A DNA stretch of 53,907 bases. It comes from CAYTRP01 sp964625145 (lineage in GTDB: Bacteria; Sumerlaeota; Sumerlaeia; SLMS01; JAHLLQ01). The notes beneath the pieces were generated by a model that was not told the DNA's origin, ran no database searches, and saw nothing but the letters and a program-made list of their open reading frames with translations. The position numbers were made by a program, and so were the translations under genes. Of this stretch, positions 41,342-52,058 are shown piece after piece. The DNA lies in NCBI GenBank assembly GCA_964625145.1, contig CAZVAQ010000005.1, positions 1-53,907 on the forward strand, read 5' to 3'. Position 1 is the first letter of the stretch. Each line of letters starts with the position of its first letter.

Positions 41342-44284
41342 TTAGTTGCTCCTCCCGAAGGTGCGCAGCACCAGAAGCGTGGAGCCAAGCACCAGGCAGA
41401 ACACGCCGGCGTCAAAGGCGGCGGCGCTTGCAAAGCCGGTGCTACCAAACACGTGATGGATGAGCGGAATGTCGACGTAGAAGAACCCGCTGGTGAGGAA
41501 CGGCGCTCCCATTATCGTCGCGACGACGCCCGTTCCAACGGCGAGCAGGATTCCCAAAGCCAGCAGCGGGAACGCGTCGGGCACGCCCAGCGGCTCGCCG
41601 GATGACTTGTGACGCGTCAGGTAGTAGGGAAGGAACGCGACAGACGCCATGAGGCCGGCGATGAAGCCGCCGCCCGGCGCGTTGTGACCTGCAAAGAAAA
41701 GGACCGCCGCGAAGGAGAGCATCAGGACCGTCACCGGATAGGAGATGGGCTCCAGCAGCGGGAAATTGCGCGCGCCAAGTTTCTCGATAGTCTTGCTGGT
41801 AGCGGTCACCCTGTCGTCGGGTTTGTGACCGAGGCCCGCGCGGTCGCCCATCTCTGGGCTGTAAGTATCGCGGATGGACATGCGGCTGCGGCGCACCCGG
41901 ATCAGGCAGAACACCCCCATCGCCGCGAGGCCAAGCACGGTAATTTCGCCCATCGTGTCGATGCCGCGGAAGTCCACGAGGATCACATTCACGACGTTCT
42001 TGCCGCCGCCGGATCGCGCGCCTGCTTCCGTGGGGTACTTCGAGTTTGCCAGGTAGAACTCGCCATGCGTCGGGTTCCCCGGCAGGATCGGCTCGTGGCG
42101 CAGTTCGCTGGTGGCGGCAAGGTATGTCAGCATGCCCATGACAAGGCCGAGGGCGATGGAGACAACGCCGGGGATCAGCACGCCAACAGGACCGGCGGGG
42201 CGGAACTTTTCCACTTTCCTCAAGCGCGGAAGAAGCAGCAGCAGGATCGCCAGCGACGCGAGCTCCACGAGGATTTGCGTCATGGCCACGTCCGGCGCGT
42301 AGTAGATCACAAAGTATAGGCCCACCAGCACGCCGACGATGCTTTGGGCGGTGATGCGCTGGATGGGATCGCGGGCGCGCAGAACGACGCCCAGGCTGAT
42401 CATGATCATGACGAGCGCCACGAAGCCCAGCAGGTTGATGTGCTCGGGCTGGACGAAGCGCTCCGGGTGGAAGTTGTGAAAGCCCATCGCCGCCGCGATC
42501 AGCAGGAGCGACACGACGCTGAGGATCAGCACGTTGCGGCGCAGCGAGACGGACTGCACGATCTCGCCGTTCCACTTCGCGATCCAGGGTACAAACTGGT
42601 TGAAAAATGCGTTGTAGAGGTTTTGCCACGGCGTGGGTTTGCCGAGCGCCGCGTAGCCTTTCTCGATCCAGCCCGAGGCGAAAAACACCAGCGGACCACC
42701 GGCGAGGAAGAGGAAGAGGCTGATGGCCTTCTTCGTGTCCGTCAGCTTGAAGTAGGCTGATCTCTCATAGAAGCCGGGATTCACCAGCTTGGAGATGGGA
42801 ATCTCGATGAAGGGCAGATAGATGCCGCCCGCCACGCAGAGCGAGATGAGGATCATTGGCGCGGCAAGCAGGCCCCAGGAAGCCTCGTGAGGGTGGATGG
42901 AATGATCGCGCGGCCTTCCGAGGAACGTGGAGATCACCATGCGCATGCAGTAGGCCACGGTGAACATGCTCGCCACGACGGCGATCCACACGAGGCTTTG
43001 CCAGACGACGATGTCGTAGGTCTCCAGATAGAGCCCGGCCTCGATGAAGAGCTCCTTGGCGGTGTAGCCAAGTGTGAACGGAACGCCTGCCATGGAAAGG
43101 CATCCGAACGTGGTGAGGATGGCGGTGAAGGGCATGGCCTTCCACAAGCCGCCGAGACGCGTCCAATCGCGCGTGTGCGTTCCATGGTCGATGATGCCGA
43201 CCAACATGAAGAGGCCACCCTTGAAGAAGGCATGGCTGGCGACCAGGAGCAGGTCCATCTTCAGCATGAAGTCGTGTCCGTCGCCGTGGTGCGCGTCGCC
43301 ATTGGTGAGGCGGGCGTACCCGAATCCGTAATAAGCGGTCAGCAGGCCGAGTTGGCTGACGGTGGAGAAGGCGAGCAGTTGCTTTAGGTCGCGGGCCATG
43401 ATGGCCATGTACCCACCAATGAGCATGGTCAGCACACCGGTGGTGGCAACGAACGCCAACCACAGGGTCATGTCGCCGAAGATGGGATAGATGCGGCCGA
43501 GCAGGTAGATGCCCGCCTTCACCATCGTCGCCGCGTGCAGATACGCCGAAACGGGCGTGGGGGCCTCCATGGCGCCGGGGAGCCAGTAGTGGAAGGGGAA
43601 CTGCGCGCTCTTTGTAAACGCGCCGATCAGCAGCAGCGCGAGGACCCATGGCGCCAGCGGGTGCCCGGTGATGACCTCACGGTTGGCCCACAGGACATCC
43701 CACTCGAAGCCGCCTTCGATGCCGCTGGACTTGAGGATGGCGTACATGGCCGCCACACCGGCCAGCAGGCACAACCCGCCGGAACCGGTGACGAGCAGGG
43801 CACGGGTGGCTCCTTCGCGCGCGGATTCCTTGTGGTTCCAATGTCCAATCAGGACAAACGAGGTGACCGACGTCAGCTCCCAGAAGACGAACATGAGCAG
43901 GACGTTCTTCGCCGTGACCAGGCCCAGCATGGAGCCCATGAAAATCACGAGCATCCCGTAGAATCGCCACGGCGAATCCTTCGGGTCCATGTAATAGCCT
44001 GAATACCAGAAGACGAGGAAGCCGATCCCGAGCACCAGCCACGCCCAGAAGAGCGCGGGGCCGTCCAGCCAGACGCTGAACGCCAGCCCAATTTCCGGAA
44101 TCCACTCGCGGGAGAAGACGATCGCCCCGCCTGGGGTCCACTGCATGGTCAGCGAGCCCAGCACCAACAGCGCCGCTCCCGTGATGGCCAGTGCGATCGT
44201 GCGGGGCAGGGATGTGGAGTTTCTCGGCAGCAGGACGAAGAGGAGGGCACCGAGAAAGGGTATGCTGAGGAGGGCAGCTAGCAT
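41342..44284 (-). CDS. mnhA: Na+/H+ antiporter subunit A with fused subunit B domain
   Basis: A 980-residue membrane protein. The first 500 or so residues are the NuoL-like Proton_antipo_N/M part (FWELTSVTSFVLIGHWNHKE, FKGGLFMLVGIIDHGTHTRD, LTKSAQFPFHYWLPGAM-like block). Residues of about 600-690 form a DUF4040 segment (YYAPDVAMTQILVELASL) and about 740-800 an MrpA C-terminal/MbhE-like part (VDFRGIDTMGEITVLGLAA). The last 140 residues are an MnhB domain (ISYPVTVLMLSFAAVLFFAG, HNAPGGGFIAGL). No separate mnhB is present, so A and B are fused. It heads the operon mnhA(B)-C-D-E-F-G. Confidence 0.95.
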   Translation of the reverse strand: MLAALLSIPFLGALLFVLLPRNSTSLPRTIALAITGAALLVLGSLTMQWTPGGAIVFSREWIPEIGLAFSVWLDGPALFWAWLVLGIGFLVFWYSGYYMDPKDSPWRFYGMLVIFMGSMLGLVTAKNVLLMFVFWELTSVTSFVLIGHWNHKESAREGATRALLVTGSGGLCLLAGVAAMYAILKSSGIEGGFEWDVLWANREVITGHPLAPWVLALLLIGAFTKSAQFPFHYWLPGAMEAPTPVSAYLHAATMVKAGIYLLGRIYPIFGDMTLWLAFVATTGVLTMLIGGYMAIMARDLKQLLAFSTVSQLGLLTAYYGFGYARLTNGDAHHGDGHDFMLKMDLLLVASHAFFKGGLFMLVGIIDHGTHTRDWTRLGGLWKAMPFTAILTTFGCLSMAGVPFTLGYTAKELFIEAGLYLETYDIVVWQSLVWIAVVASMFTVAYCMRMVISTFLGRPRDHSIHPHEASWGLLAAPMILISLCVAGGIYLPFIEIPISKLVNPGFYERSAYFKLTDTKKAISLFLFLAGGPLVFFASGWIEKGYAALGKPTPWQNLYNAFFNQFVPWIAKWNGEIVQSVSLRRNVLILSVVSLLLIAAAMGFHNFHPERFVQPEHINLLGFVALVMIMISLGVVLRARDPIQRITAQSIVGVLVGLYFVIYYAPDVAMTQILVELASLAILLLLLPRLRKVEKFRPAGPVGVLIPGVVSIALGLVMGMLTYLAATSELRHEPILPGNPTHGEFYLANSKYPTEAGARSGGGKNVVNVILVDFRGIDTMGEITVLGLAAMGVFCLIRVRRSRMSIRDTYSPEMGDRAGLGHKPDDRVTATSKTIEKLGARNFPLLEPISYPVTVLMLSFAAVLFFAGHNAPGGGFIAGLMASVAFLPYYLTRHKSSGEPLGVPDAFPLLALGILLAVGTGVVATIMGAPFLTSGFFYVDIPLIHHVFGSTGFASAAAFDAGVFCLVLGSTLLVLRTFGRSN

Positions 44285-44436
44285 CGATGAAGGGATCGGT
44301 CTGGGAGAGGCAGTACCCGACTGGCGGGTCTATTGCCGTGGAGGCTGCCCGGGGGGATCAAGCAAATCCGAAGCCGGGAATTCCCAACATGGGATAGAGG
44401 AAGCACAATGATGGCCGCGTGGGAGCGGTCCAAGGA

Positions 44437-44901
44437 TCAATCGCCCCGCGGAGGAAAGGTCTCCTGCAGGACTCCGCGCCGGTGGTCGAACATCTCGCGG
44501 ATCTTGGTGTTGATGATCAGGTTCTCCATCAAGCGCCCCAGGAGGCCCAGTGGAGCGCCCACATCGATCGTGTCGCAGATCTCCGTGCGTCCGCCTTCCA
44601 GCTCGTGAAACTCGTGATGATGGACCCAATACTCGAACGGGCCGGAGACGAGCTTGTCGGAGAAGAAGCGGTTGGGCTCGTATTCGATGATCTCCGATTC
44701 CCACTTCATCTCGAAGGGGACGCCGTTGAGGCTGACGGCAAAGTGCACGCGCGACCCCTGCACGAGCGGCAAGTGTGCCTTGATGACGCGCATCTTCAGG
44801 TCCGGCGGCATCATGCGCGGCAGGTTCTTCACATCGGTGTAGAAGTTGAAAACGTCGCCGATGGGCGCGTCCACGATCACGGTGTCACGGAAATGTTGCA
44901 T
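44437..44901 (-). CDS. SRPBCC superfamily protein (polyketide cyclase/START-like)
   Basis: A 154-residue lipid- or aromatic-binding fold protein: MQHFRDTVIVDAPIGDVFNF opens the domain, and the end DVGAPLGLLGRLMENLIINT matches the C-terminal helix of the coenzyme-Q-binding/cyclase type. Ligand unknown. I took ATG 44901, which overlaps the LOG gene stop by one base (TGATG), so these two are cotranslated. They are downstream of the glycine cleavage operon. Confidence 0.8.
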   Translation of the reverse strand: MQHFRDTVIVDAPIGDVFNFYTDVKNLPRMMPPDLKMRVIKAHLPLVQGSRVHFAVSLNGVPFEMKWESEIIEYEPNRFFSDKLVSGPFEYWVHHHEFHELEGGRTEICDTIDVGAPLGLLGRLMENLIINTKIREMFDHRRGVLQETFPPRGD

Positions 44902-45488
44902 CAGCCCGCGCTCCACTTCGAAGTGATCTCGGGCGGCGCATAGCTCTCGATCAGGTCGATGGCCTGTTCGGGCGTCTCGACGACGTCGAGGTAATCCCGC
45001 GTCTCGGCGCGCATGAACCGGTCGGCCACCATCTTGTCGAGGAAGGCGAGAAACGGATCGTAGAATCCCAGCGTGTTCACCAGCACGACGGCGCGGCGAT
45101 GAAAGTTGATCTGCTTGAGGACGAGGATCTCGATGAGTTCCTCCAGCGTGCCGATGCCGCCGGCGAGGGCCACAAAGGCGTCGGCCTTCCGATCCATCAG
45201 CGCCTTGCGCTCGCGCAGGTCCGCGGTCACGTGCATCTCATCCGCATCGGGACAGGCGATGCCACGGTCGGCAAAGGCCTTTGGAATCACGCCCACCAGC
45301 CGCGCACCGGACTTCCGGGCGGACTCCGCGAGGGTCGCCATCGTGCCACAGTTGCTCCCGCCCCAAACAAGGGTATGACCGCGCCGGCCGATCAAATCGC
45401 CCATCTGGCGCGCGGCCACGTGGTATTCCTCGGCCAGGGAGCTGGCGGAGGCGCAGTAGACACAGATGCTTTTCACAAAGGCGCTCAT
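44901..45488 (-). CDS. LOG family protein (TIGR00730), phosphoribohydrolase-like
   Basis: A 195-residue Rossmann-like protein of the LOG/lysine-decarboxylase-like family, members of which release free cytokinin-type bases from nucleoside monophosphates. CVYCASASS at the start and VWGGSNCGTMATLAE are family blocks. The signature usually P-G-G-x-G-T-x2-E reads LAGGIGTLEEL here, so the Pro is Ala while the catalytic Glu is kept. It lies 91 bp after gcvPB and could be part of the glycine cleavage transcript. Confidence 0.87.
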   Translation of the reverse strand: MSAFVKSICVYCASASSLAEEYHVAARQMGDLIGRRGHTLVWGGSNCGTMATLAESARKSGARLVGVIPKAFADRGIACPDADEMHVTADLRERKALMDRKADAFVALAGGIGTLEELIEILVLKQINFHRRAVVLVNTLGFYDPFLAFLDKMVADRFMRAETRDYLDVVETPEQAIDLIESYAPPEITSKWSAG

Positions 45489-45579
45489 CCTCTCTCGGCG
45501 GGTCGTGCTGGCCTAGGGAGGAGCGAACCGGGGGGCAAGCACGACTGCCCCCGGGGGATTGCAACTACCAATACGCCCG

Positions 45580-47061
45580 TCATTCCGCCGGGCAATTCGG
45601 CTCCCAGCGGCAGCAGACGTTGAGCTCCCGGGCCGCCCGCGCATCGTCCAGCCGCCCGGTCGGACGTGTCAGAGGCGCATTGCGCAACTTGTCCGGTTCC
45701 TCGCGGATCTCGCGGGCGATCTGGTGCATCGCGGCGATGAACTGGTCGAGCGTCTCCTTGCTCTCGGTTTCCGTCGGCTCGATGAGCAGACACTCCGGGA
45801 CGAGCAGTGGGAAGTAGATCGTGGGGGCATGGAAGCCAAGGTCGAGCAGGCGCTTGGCCACGTCGAAGGCCTTGATGCCCGGCGTGCGCGAGAGCTTGCG
45901 GACGCTGACGAGGGCCTCGTGCTTGCATGGCGGGTCGAAGGGGACCTCGAACTCCTCCGGCAAATTGGCCAGCACGTAGTTGGCATTGAGCACGGCGAGA
46001 TTCGCCACATCGCGCAATCCTGTGCCGCCCTGCGCGAGGGTGTATGCCTGCGCGCGAAGGAGCACGCCGGTGTTGCCGTGGAAACCCATCACGCGGCCGA
46101 TGCTGTGCGGACGCTCGCCGATGGAGAGCCGGTACTTGCCGTTCTCGTCGCGCGCGACATGCGGATCAGGGAGGAAGGGCACGAGGCGCGAGGCCACGCC
46201 CACCGCTCCGGCGCCAGGACCACCACCGCCGTGCGGGGTTGAGAATGTCTTGTGCAGGTTCAGGTGGATGACATCAAAGCCCATGTCGCCAGGACGAACG
46301 CGGCCGACGATGGCGTTGAGGTTCGCGCCGTCGTAATACAGTAGGCCACCGGCTCCATGCACGCGCTTGGAGAGGTCCAGGATGTCCTTCTCGAACACAC
46401 CGCATGTGTTCGGATTGGTGAGCATGATGCCGGCGACGGTGTCGTCCAGTGCAGCTTCCAACGAAGCCAGATCGACGCGGCCGTCATCGCCGGATTTCAC
46501 CGTGCGCACATCGAATCCCGCCAACGCCGCGCTGGCGGGGTTGGTGCCGTGGGCGCTGTCGGGCACCAGGACAACGTTGCGCTTATGATCGCCGCGCTGG
46601 CGGTGATAGGCGCGGATGATCGCCATGCCGACGTATTCGCCCTGCGCGCCGGCGGCGGGGGCGAGTGTCACTTCCGCCATGCCGAGGACCGACTTGAGTT
46701 CCTCCTGCAGGTCCCACATCGCGCGCAGCGTTCCCTGCGCGTCCTCGTCCGGCTGCATCGGATGCAGGCCGGTGAAGGCGGGCATCGACGCCACCTGGTC
46801 GTTCACCTTCGGGTTGTACTTCATGGTGCAACTGCCAAGCGGATAGAACTGGCCGTCGATGCTGAAGTTCTTCTGCGAAAGGCGCGTGAAGTGGCGCACG
46901 GCATCGAGCTCGGAAACTTCCGGCAGCTCCACGGTCTCGCGCCGTTGCAAATGCGCGGGAACTGCCGCGCGGCCCTGGGCGCGCTCTGCTTCGGAACCAA
47001 CCGGCAGACTCGCTCCTCGGCGGCCGGGGCGGCTCTTGTCACTGATCAGGGAAACACTCAT
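45580..47061 (-). CDS. gcvPB: glycine dehydrogenase (decarboxylating) subunit 2
   Basis: The PLP-binding half of the split P-protein of the glycine cleavage system. The 493-residue sequence has YPLGSCTMKYNPK, PDSAHGTNPASAALAG, LTNPNTCGVFE, and the PLP lysine Lys 271 in LNLHKTFSTPHGGGGPG. An N-terminal extension of about 40 residues rich in Arg precedes the core. It follows gcvPA by 35 bp, forming the two-gene form of glycine decarboxylase seen in many bacteria and archaea. Confidence 0.96.
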   Translation of the reverse strand: MSVSLISDKSRPGRRGASLPVGSEAERAQGRAAVPAHLQRRETVELPEVSELDAVRHFTRLSQKNFSIDGQFYPLGSCTMKYNPKVNDQVASMPAFTGLHPMQPDEDAQGTLRAMWDLQEELKSVLGMAEVTLAPAAGAQGEYVGMAIIRAYHRQRGDHKRNVVLVPDSAHGTNPASAALAGFDVRTVKSGDDGRVDLASLEAALDDTVAGIMLTNPNTCGVFEKDILDLSKRVHGAGGLLYYDGANLNAIVGRVRPGDMGFDVIHLNLHKTFSTPHGGGGPGAGAVGVASRLVPFLPDPHVARDENGKYRLSIGERPHSIGRVMGFHGNTGVLLRAQAYTLAQGGTGLRDVANLAVLNANYVLANLPEEFEVPFDPPCKHEALVSVRKLSRTPGIKAFDVAKRLLDLGFHAPTIYFPLLVPECLLIEPTETESKETLDQFIAAMHQIAREIREEPDKLRNAPLTRPTGRLDDARAARELNVCCRWEPNCPAE

Positions 47062-47096
47062 CGATGTGGGGACCTCGTGAACGTGAAGGAAGAAGG

Positions 47097-48452
47097 TCAG
47101 TGGGTGGCGGCAAGTTGCGACGAAAGAATTGATTGGGCTGCGGCCACATAGGTGGCGACGTCATCCGGCGAGTTCATTTCCGTCGCGCAGACAAGGACAC
47201 AATCTTCGAGGCTGGAATCAAACCGGCCCAGATCGAGTCCTCCGACAACGCCATGCTCGTCGCGAAGGAGATGCAAAAACTCCGACGCAGGGATCGGCAG
47301 CCGAATCACCGCCTCGTGGAAGAAGGGTGCATCTCCATGCAGCAGTGTGGCGCCGGCTGAGAGTAGACCGTCCACCAACGCGTGCGCACGCGCCACGCAG
47401 GTTTCGGCAACTTCCAGCAGGCCCTTCTTGCCGGCGAACGTCATGTACATCGTCGCCATCAGGGCGAACAGGCCTTGGTTTGTGCAAATGTTGGACGTGG
47501 CCTTCTCGCGGCGGATGTGTTGCTCGCGTGTTTGCAGGGTCAGGGTGAATCCCTCGCGGTCGTCCTTGTCGGCTGTGCGGCCGACGATGCGGCCGGGCAT
47601 CTGGCGGATCAGATCCTTCTTGCAGGTGAAGAATCCCGCGTACGGCCCGCCATATTGCAGCGGAATCCCCAGCGGCTGTATCTCGCCAACGGCGATGTCC
47701 GCGCCATAATCGACGGGAGCCTGGGCGAGCAGCATGGCAAACGGGTTGCCGCTGGCGACCAGCAGCGCGCCGTACTCATCGGCGAGAGCGCGCGCCAGGT
47801 TGCCATCCTCGATGACGCCGTGGAAGTTTGGTGTCTGGATCGCAACGGCGGCGTATTCGCCGCGCGGCACGGCCTTCCAATCCGTCGTGCCATTGCTTGC
47901 GGGAGCTTCGACAACCTCGACGCCGATCTCGCGCATGAAGGTCCGCACGACGCCCAGCGTGTTGGGATGCAGCAGCGAGGAGACTATCACGCGATTGGTC
48001 TTCTTCACGCGCACGGCCATCAACAGCGCCTCGGCGACCGCCGTCGCGCCGTCGTACATGGACGCGTTGGCGACATCCAACCCCGTGATAGCGCACAGAT
48101 GGGACTGGAATTCAAAGATGGCCTGCAGCGTCCCCTGGCTTACTTCCGCCTGGTAGGGCGTGTAGGAGGTGACGAACTCACCTCGCGTGATAAGCGACTT
48201 CACCGCGGCGGGGATGTAGTGCTGGTACGCACCGGCACCAAGGAAGAGCCGCCCCGCCGGCACGTTGCGATTCTCCGCCGCGCGCTCCTCGAAATAGCGC
48301 ACAATCTCCCATTCATTCATCGCCGGGATGTCCACCGGCTCCTTCAGCAGGAGCTGGGCGGGCACATCGGCGAAGAGCTCATCGATGCTGCCTGCGCCGA
48401 TGCTCGCCAGCATTTCGCGGACATCTTCAGGCGTGTGGGGCGTGTAAGCCAT
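47097..48452 (-). CDS. gcvPA: glycine dehydrogenase (decarboxylating) subunit 1
   Basis: The partner subunit, 451 residues: YTPHTPEDVREMLASIG at the N-terminus, FLGAGAYQHYIPAAV, FVTSYTPYQAEVSQGTLQAI, YDGATAVAEA, and QPLGIPLQYGGPYAGFFTCK. These are the standard blocks of the N-terminal half of glycine decarboxylase. A GAGGAG ribosome-binding site formed at the gcvH stop precedes the ATG at 48452. Confidence 0.96.
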   Translation of the reverse strand: MAYTPHTPEDVREMLASIGAGSIDELFADVPAQLLLKEPVDIPAMNEWEIVRYFEERAAENRNVPAGRLFLGAGAYQHYIPAAVKSLITRGEFVTSYTPYQAEVSQGTLQAIFEFQSHLCAITGLDVANASMYDGATAVAEALLMAVRVKKTNRVIVSSLLHPNTLGVVRTFMREIGVEVVEAPASNGTTDWKAVPRGEYAAVAIQTPNFHGVIEDGNLARALADEYGALLVASGNPFAMLLAQAPVDYGADIAVGEIQPLGIPLQYGGPYAGFFTCKKDLIRQMPGRIVGRTADKDDREGFTLTLQTREQHIRREKATSNICTNQGLFALMATMYMTFAGKKGLLEVAETCVARAHALVDGLLSAGATLLHGDAPFFHEAVIRLPIPASEFLHLLRDEHGVVGGLDLGRFDSSLEDCVLVCATEMNSPDDVATYVAAAQSILSSQLAATH

Positions 48453-48460
48453 CTGTGGAA

Positions 48461-48844
48461 TTACTCCTCTTCGATCTTCTTCAGGTACGCGTCGTGGGTC
48501 ATCAGGTTTGCCTTGTCGGCATCAAGGCTGGACGGGCGGATCTTGACGATCCATCCATCACCATAGGGCGATTGGTTGATCGTGTCGGGCGAACCGTCCA
48601 GGTTCTCGTTTACCTCCACGATTTCGCCGGACACCGGCGCGTAGACGGACGCGGCGGCCTTGGGCGATTCCACGACGAGAATCTCGTCGCCGGCGCCGAC
48701 CGTCTTGCCGACCTTCGGCAGGTCAACAAAGACAATGTCGCCCAGCAGGTGCTGCGCGTGATCGGAGATGCCCATGCGCAGGACGTCGCCGCCGGCCTCG
48801 ATCCATTCGTGTGATTCCGTGAAGAGCAGGGTTGAAGGTTCCAT
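48461..48844 (-). CDS. gcvH: glycine cleavage system H protein
   Basis: The lipoyl carrier that shuttles the aminomethyl group between P, T and L proteins. At 127 residues it is of normal size, with HEWIEAGGDVLRMGISDHAQ and the lipoylated Lys 62 in VESPKAAASVYAP; Pro replaces the usual Val before the Lys. ATG 48844 (MEPSTLLF) was chosen, as the frame upstream to 48883 lacks similarity. It lies 8 bp before gcvPA. Confidence 0.97.
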   Translation of the reverse strand: MEPSTLLFTESHEWIEAGGDVLRMGISDHAQHLLGDIVFVDLPKVGKTVGAGDEILVVESPKAAASVYAPVSGEIVEVNENLDGSPDTINQSPYGDGWIVKIRPSSLDADKANLMTHDAYLKKIEEE

Positions 48845-48933
48845 CGGGTCGCTCCATGCCGGGATATGGGGGGAATTCAACAATCAGTCCAACGCTGTCC
48901 TGCGAGTTTGTTGCGTGTCAATTTGCGGTGCGT

Positions 48934-50049
48934 TCAGCTGCTGAACTTGCTGCTGCCCGGTGTCACAAATGGCAGCTTCACAATGCGCGCGGCAATGCGG
49001 CTGCCGCGCACTTCGATCTCGGCTTCCTTGCGATCTCTCGCCAGGCTGCGGTCCACCAGCGCCAGCGCAATGCCGGAACCGAGCGTGGGTGAAAAACCGC
49101 CGGAAGTGATCTCACCAGCCCGTTCCCCGCCGAGAAAGACCAGGTCACCGCGGCGCAGCGGCCTGCGACTGTCGATCACCAGGGCGATACGTTGCCGGCG
49201 CGGTCCGATGGCCTTCTCGGCTTCCAAGGCTGCGCGCCCCACATAGTTGGGAGTCTTGCTCCATGAGACGGTCCACGACAATCCCGCCTCCAGTGGTGAC
49301 GTGTCCTCGTCCATGTCCTGACCGTAGAGCGGATAGCCCATCTCCAGCCGCAAACTGTCGCGCGATCCCAGTCCGCATGGCCGTGCACCGGCCTGTTGCA
49401 TCTTCTCCCACCAACCGGGGGCGGCATCGGGCAGGCACAGGATTTCCGCGCCGTCCTCTCCCGTGTAACCCGTGCGGGAGACGATCAAGTCCGTACCGAT
49501 TGGATAAAGCGTGAACGGCTTGGTCTTGCGCCACTCGACATCGGGGAGCAGTCCCTCCAGGATGCCCAGTGCCTTCGGCCCCTGCAGGGCGATCATCGCC
49601 CAGCGATCGCACTCGTCGATGAGCTCCACATCGTCGTATCCCAACTTCTTCTGCCACTCGCGCATCCATGCGATGTCCTTGGCGCTGGTGGCGGCGTTGA
49701 TGACGGCAAAGGCTTCGTTCATGGAAACGCGCGAGACGATCAGGTCGTCGACGACCGTTCCCCTCTCCGTGCAAAGCGTGGTGTAGAGGGACTGACCGTC
49801 CAACAGGCGGCGGACGTTGCCCGGCACCAGTTTGTCCAGCAGTTCGATGGCGCGTTGTCGGCGAAAGCGCACCTGGCCCATGTGCGAGACGTCGAAGATG
49901 CCGGCGCTCTCGCGCACTGCCGAGTGCTCGGCCAATTGGCTGCCGTAGTCGACAGGCATTTCCCATCCTGCGAAGGGAACCAGCCGGGCGCCCAAGCTCT
50001 TGTGTATGTCGTAAAGGGGGGTTCTTCTCAGATCGTTGCTGGAAGCCAT
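48934..50049 (-). CDS. gcvT: aminomethyltransferase, glycine cleavage T protein
   Basis: Transfers the methylene group from the H protein to tetrahydrofolate and frees ammonia. The 371-residue protein shows LVPFAGWEMPVDYG, GIFDVSHMGQV, GTVVDDLIVSR with the catalytic Asp, DSLRLEMGYPLYGQDMDEDT, and GEITSGGFSPTLG. First gene of the operon gcvT-gcvH-gcvPA-gcvPB, directly downstream of the tandem glycine riboswitch. The bases in front of its ATG (GGCACCGG) are predicted to take part in the switch. Confidence 0.97.
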   Translation of the reverse strand: MASSNDLRRTPLYDIHKSLGARLVPFAGWEMPVDYGSQLAEHSAVRESAGIFDVSHMGQVRFRRQRAIELLDKLVPGNVRRLLDGQSLYTTLCTERGTVVDDLIVSRVSMNEAFAVINAATSAKDIAWMREWQKKLGYDDVELIDECDRWAMIALQGPKALGILEGLLPDVEWRKTKPFTLYPIGTDLIVSRTGYTGEDGAEILCLPDAAPGWWEKMQQAGARPCGLGSRDSLRLEMGYPLYGQDMDEDTSPLEAGLSWTVSWSKTPNYVGRAALEAEKAIGPRRQRIALVIDSRRPLRRGDLVFLGGERAGEITSGGFSPTLGSGIALALVDRSLARDRKEAEIEVRGSRIAARIVKLPFVTPGSSKFSS

Positions 50050-50099
50050 CCGGTGCCTCGGATCGGGTAGGTTTCCCGGTCCCCGCGTGGGGCACCGGG
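50050..50099 (-). promoter_or_regulatory. predicted expression platform of the glycine riboswitch
   Basis: The eight bases directly before the gcvT ATG (complement of 50050-50057) are perfectly complementary to the segment at 50091-50098. That same segment can instead form a stronger hairpin with 50075-50084 (about 10 pairs with one bulge, loop GCGT). The two pairings exclude each other, so the leader could either cover or free the gcvT translation start depending on glycine binding. There is no T-run, arguing for translational rather than terminator control. Folding is by eye. Confidence 0.5.
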
Positions 50100-50104
50100 C
50101 CAGC

Positions 50105-50292
50105 CCTCCTCTGTCCGTTTACCTGAGAGATCCCGCCGCGGTTTCGAACCCGCCGCAGTGCTCCTTCGGTGGCCGCTCAATGCGCGGCGCTCTCCAGAGG
50201 CCCGTCCGTCCGCAGTCCTGCTTGCCTGAGAGTTTCGAGGACTCGATTTCCCCTTCGGCGGCCCGGGTCATGGCGCCCGGACTCTCTCCTGC
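50105..50292 (-). ncRNA. tandem glycine riboswitch (two aptamers)
   Basis: Read on the minus strand, two consecutive aptamers show the family signature. Aptamer 1 (about 50292-50203) has GGAGAGAG, CCGAAGGGG, and AAACTCTCAGGCAA followed by GGACTGCGG. Aptamer 2 (about 50200-50105) has CTGGAGAGC, CACCGAAGGAGCA, and ATCTCTCAGGTAAACGGACA followed by GAGG. The two are joined by the short linker expected for the tandem form. It lies 56 bp upstream of gcvT, the standard target, and should turn on glycine cleavage when glycine is plentiful. Confidence 0.93.
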
Positions 50293-50317
50293 GAACATCA
50301 ACCGGATGTCGCGAAGA

Positions 50318-50346
50318 GGGGTTCACGGCCGCATCGGTGCTGTCAA
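50318..50346 (-). promoter_or_regulatory. possible promoter of the gcv operon
   Basis: A perfect TTGACA (complement of 50341-50346) lies so that a start site would fall at about 50305-50312, just ahead of the first aptamer. The -10 position (AACCCC) does not match consensus, so support comes mainly from the -35 and the spacing to the riboswitch. Confidence 0.3.
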
Positions 50347-50480
50347 CGGCGTTTCGCCGCTTTGCTGAAAATGCCACAACTCTGCGATTGTCCGACAGGC
50401 CCCTGTGTCCCAGTCTCCCCGGGCGGCGGGCGGCCGCATGTGCCCGCCAGTCCATTCCTTCAGAGGTTTTTCGCCCCAAA

Positions 50481-52054
<1,574 letters not shown>

Positions 52055-52058
<4 letters not shown>

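Noticed and set aside
39942..41345. Plus-strand frame of 467 codons
   Set aside because: Antisense to mnhD and mnhC, whose overlapping starts and stops and family motifs are clear; composition is typical of a shadow frame.
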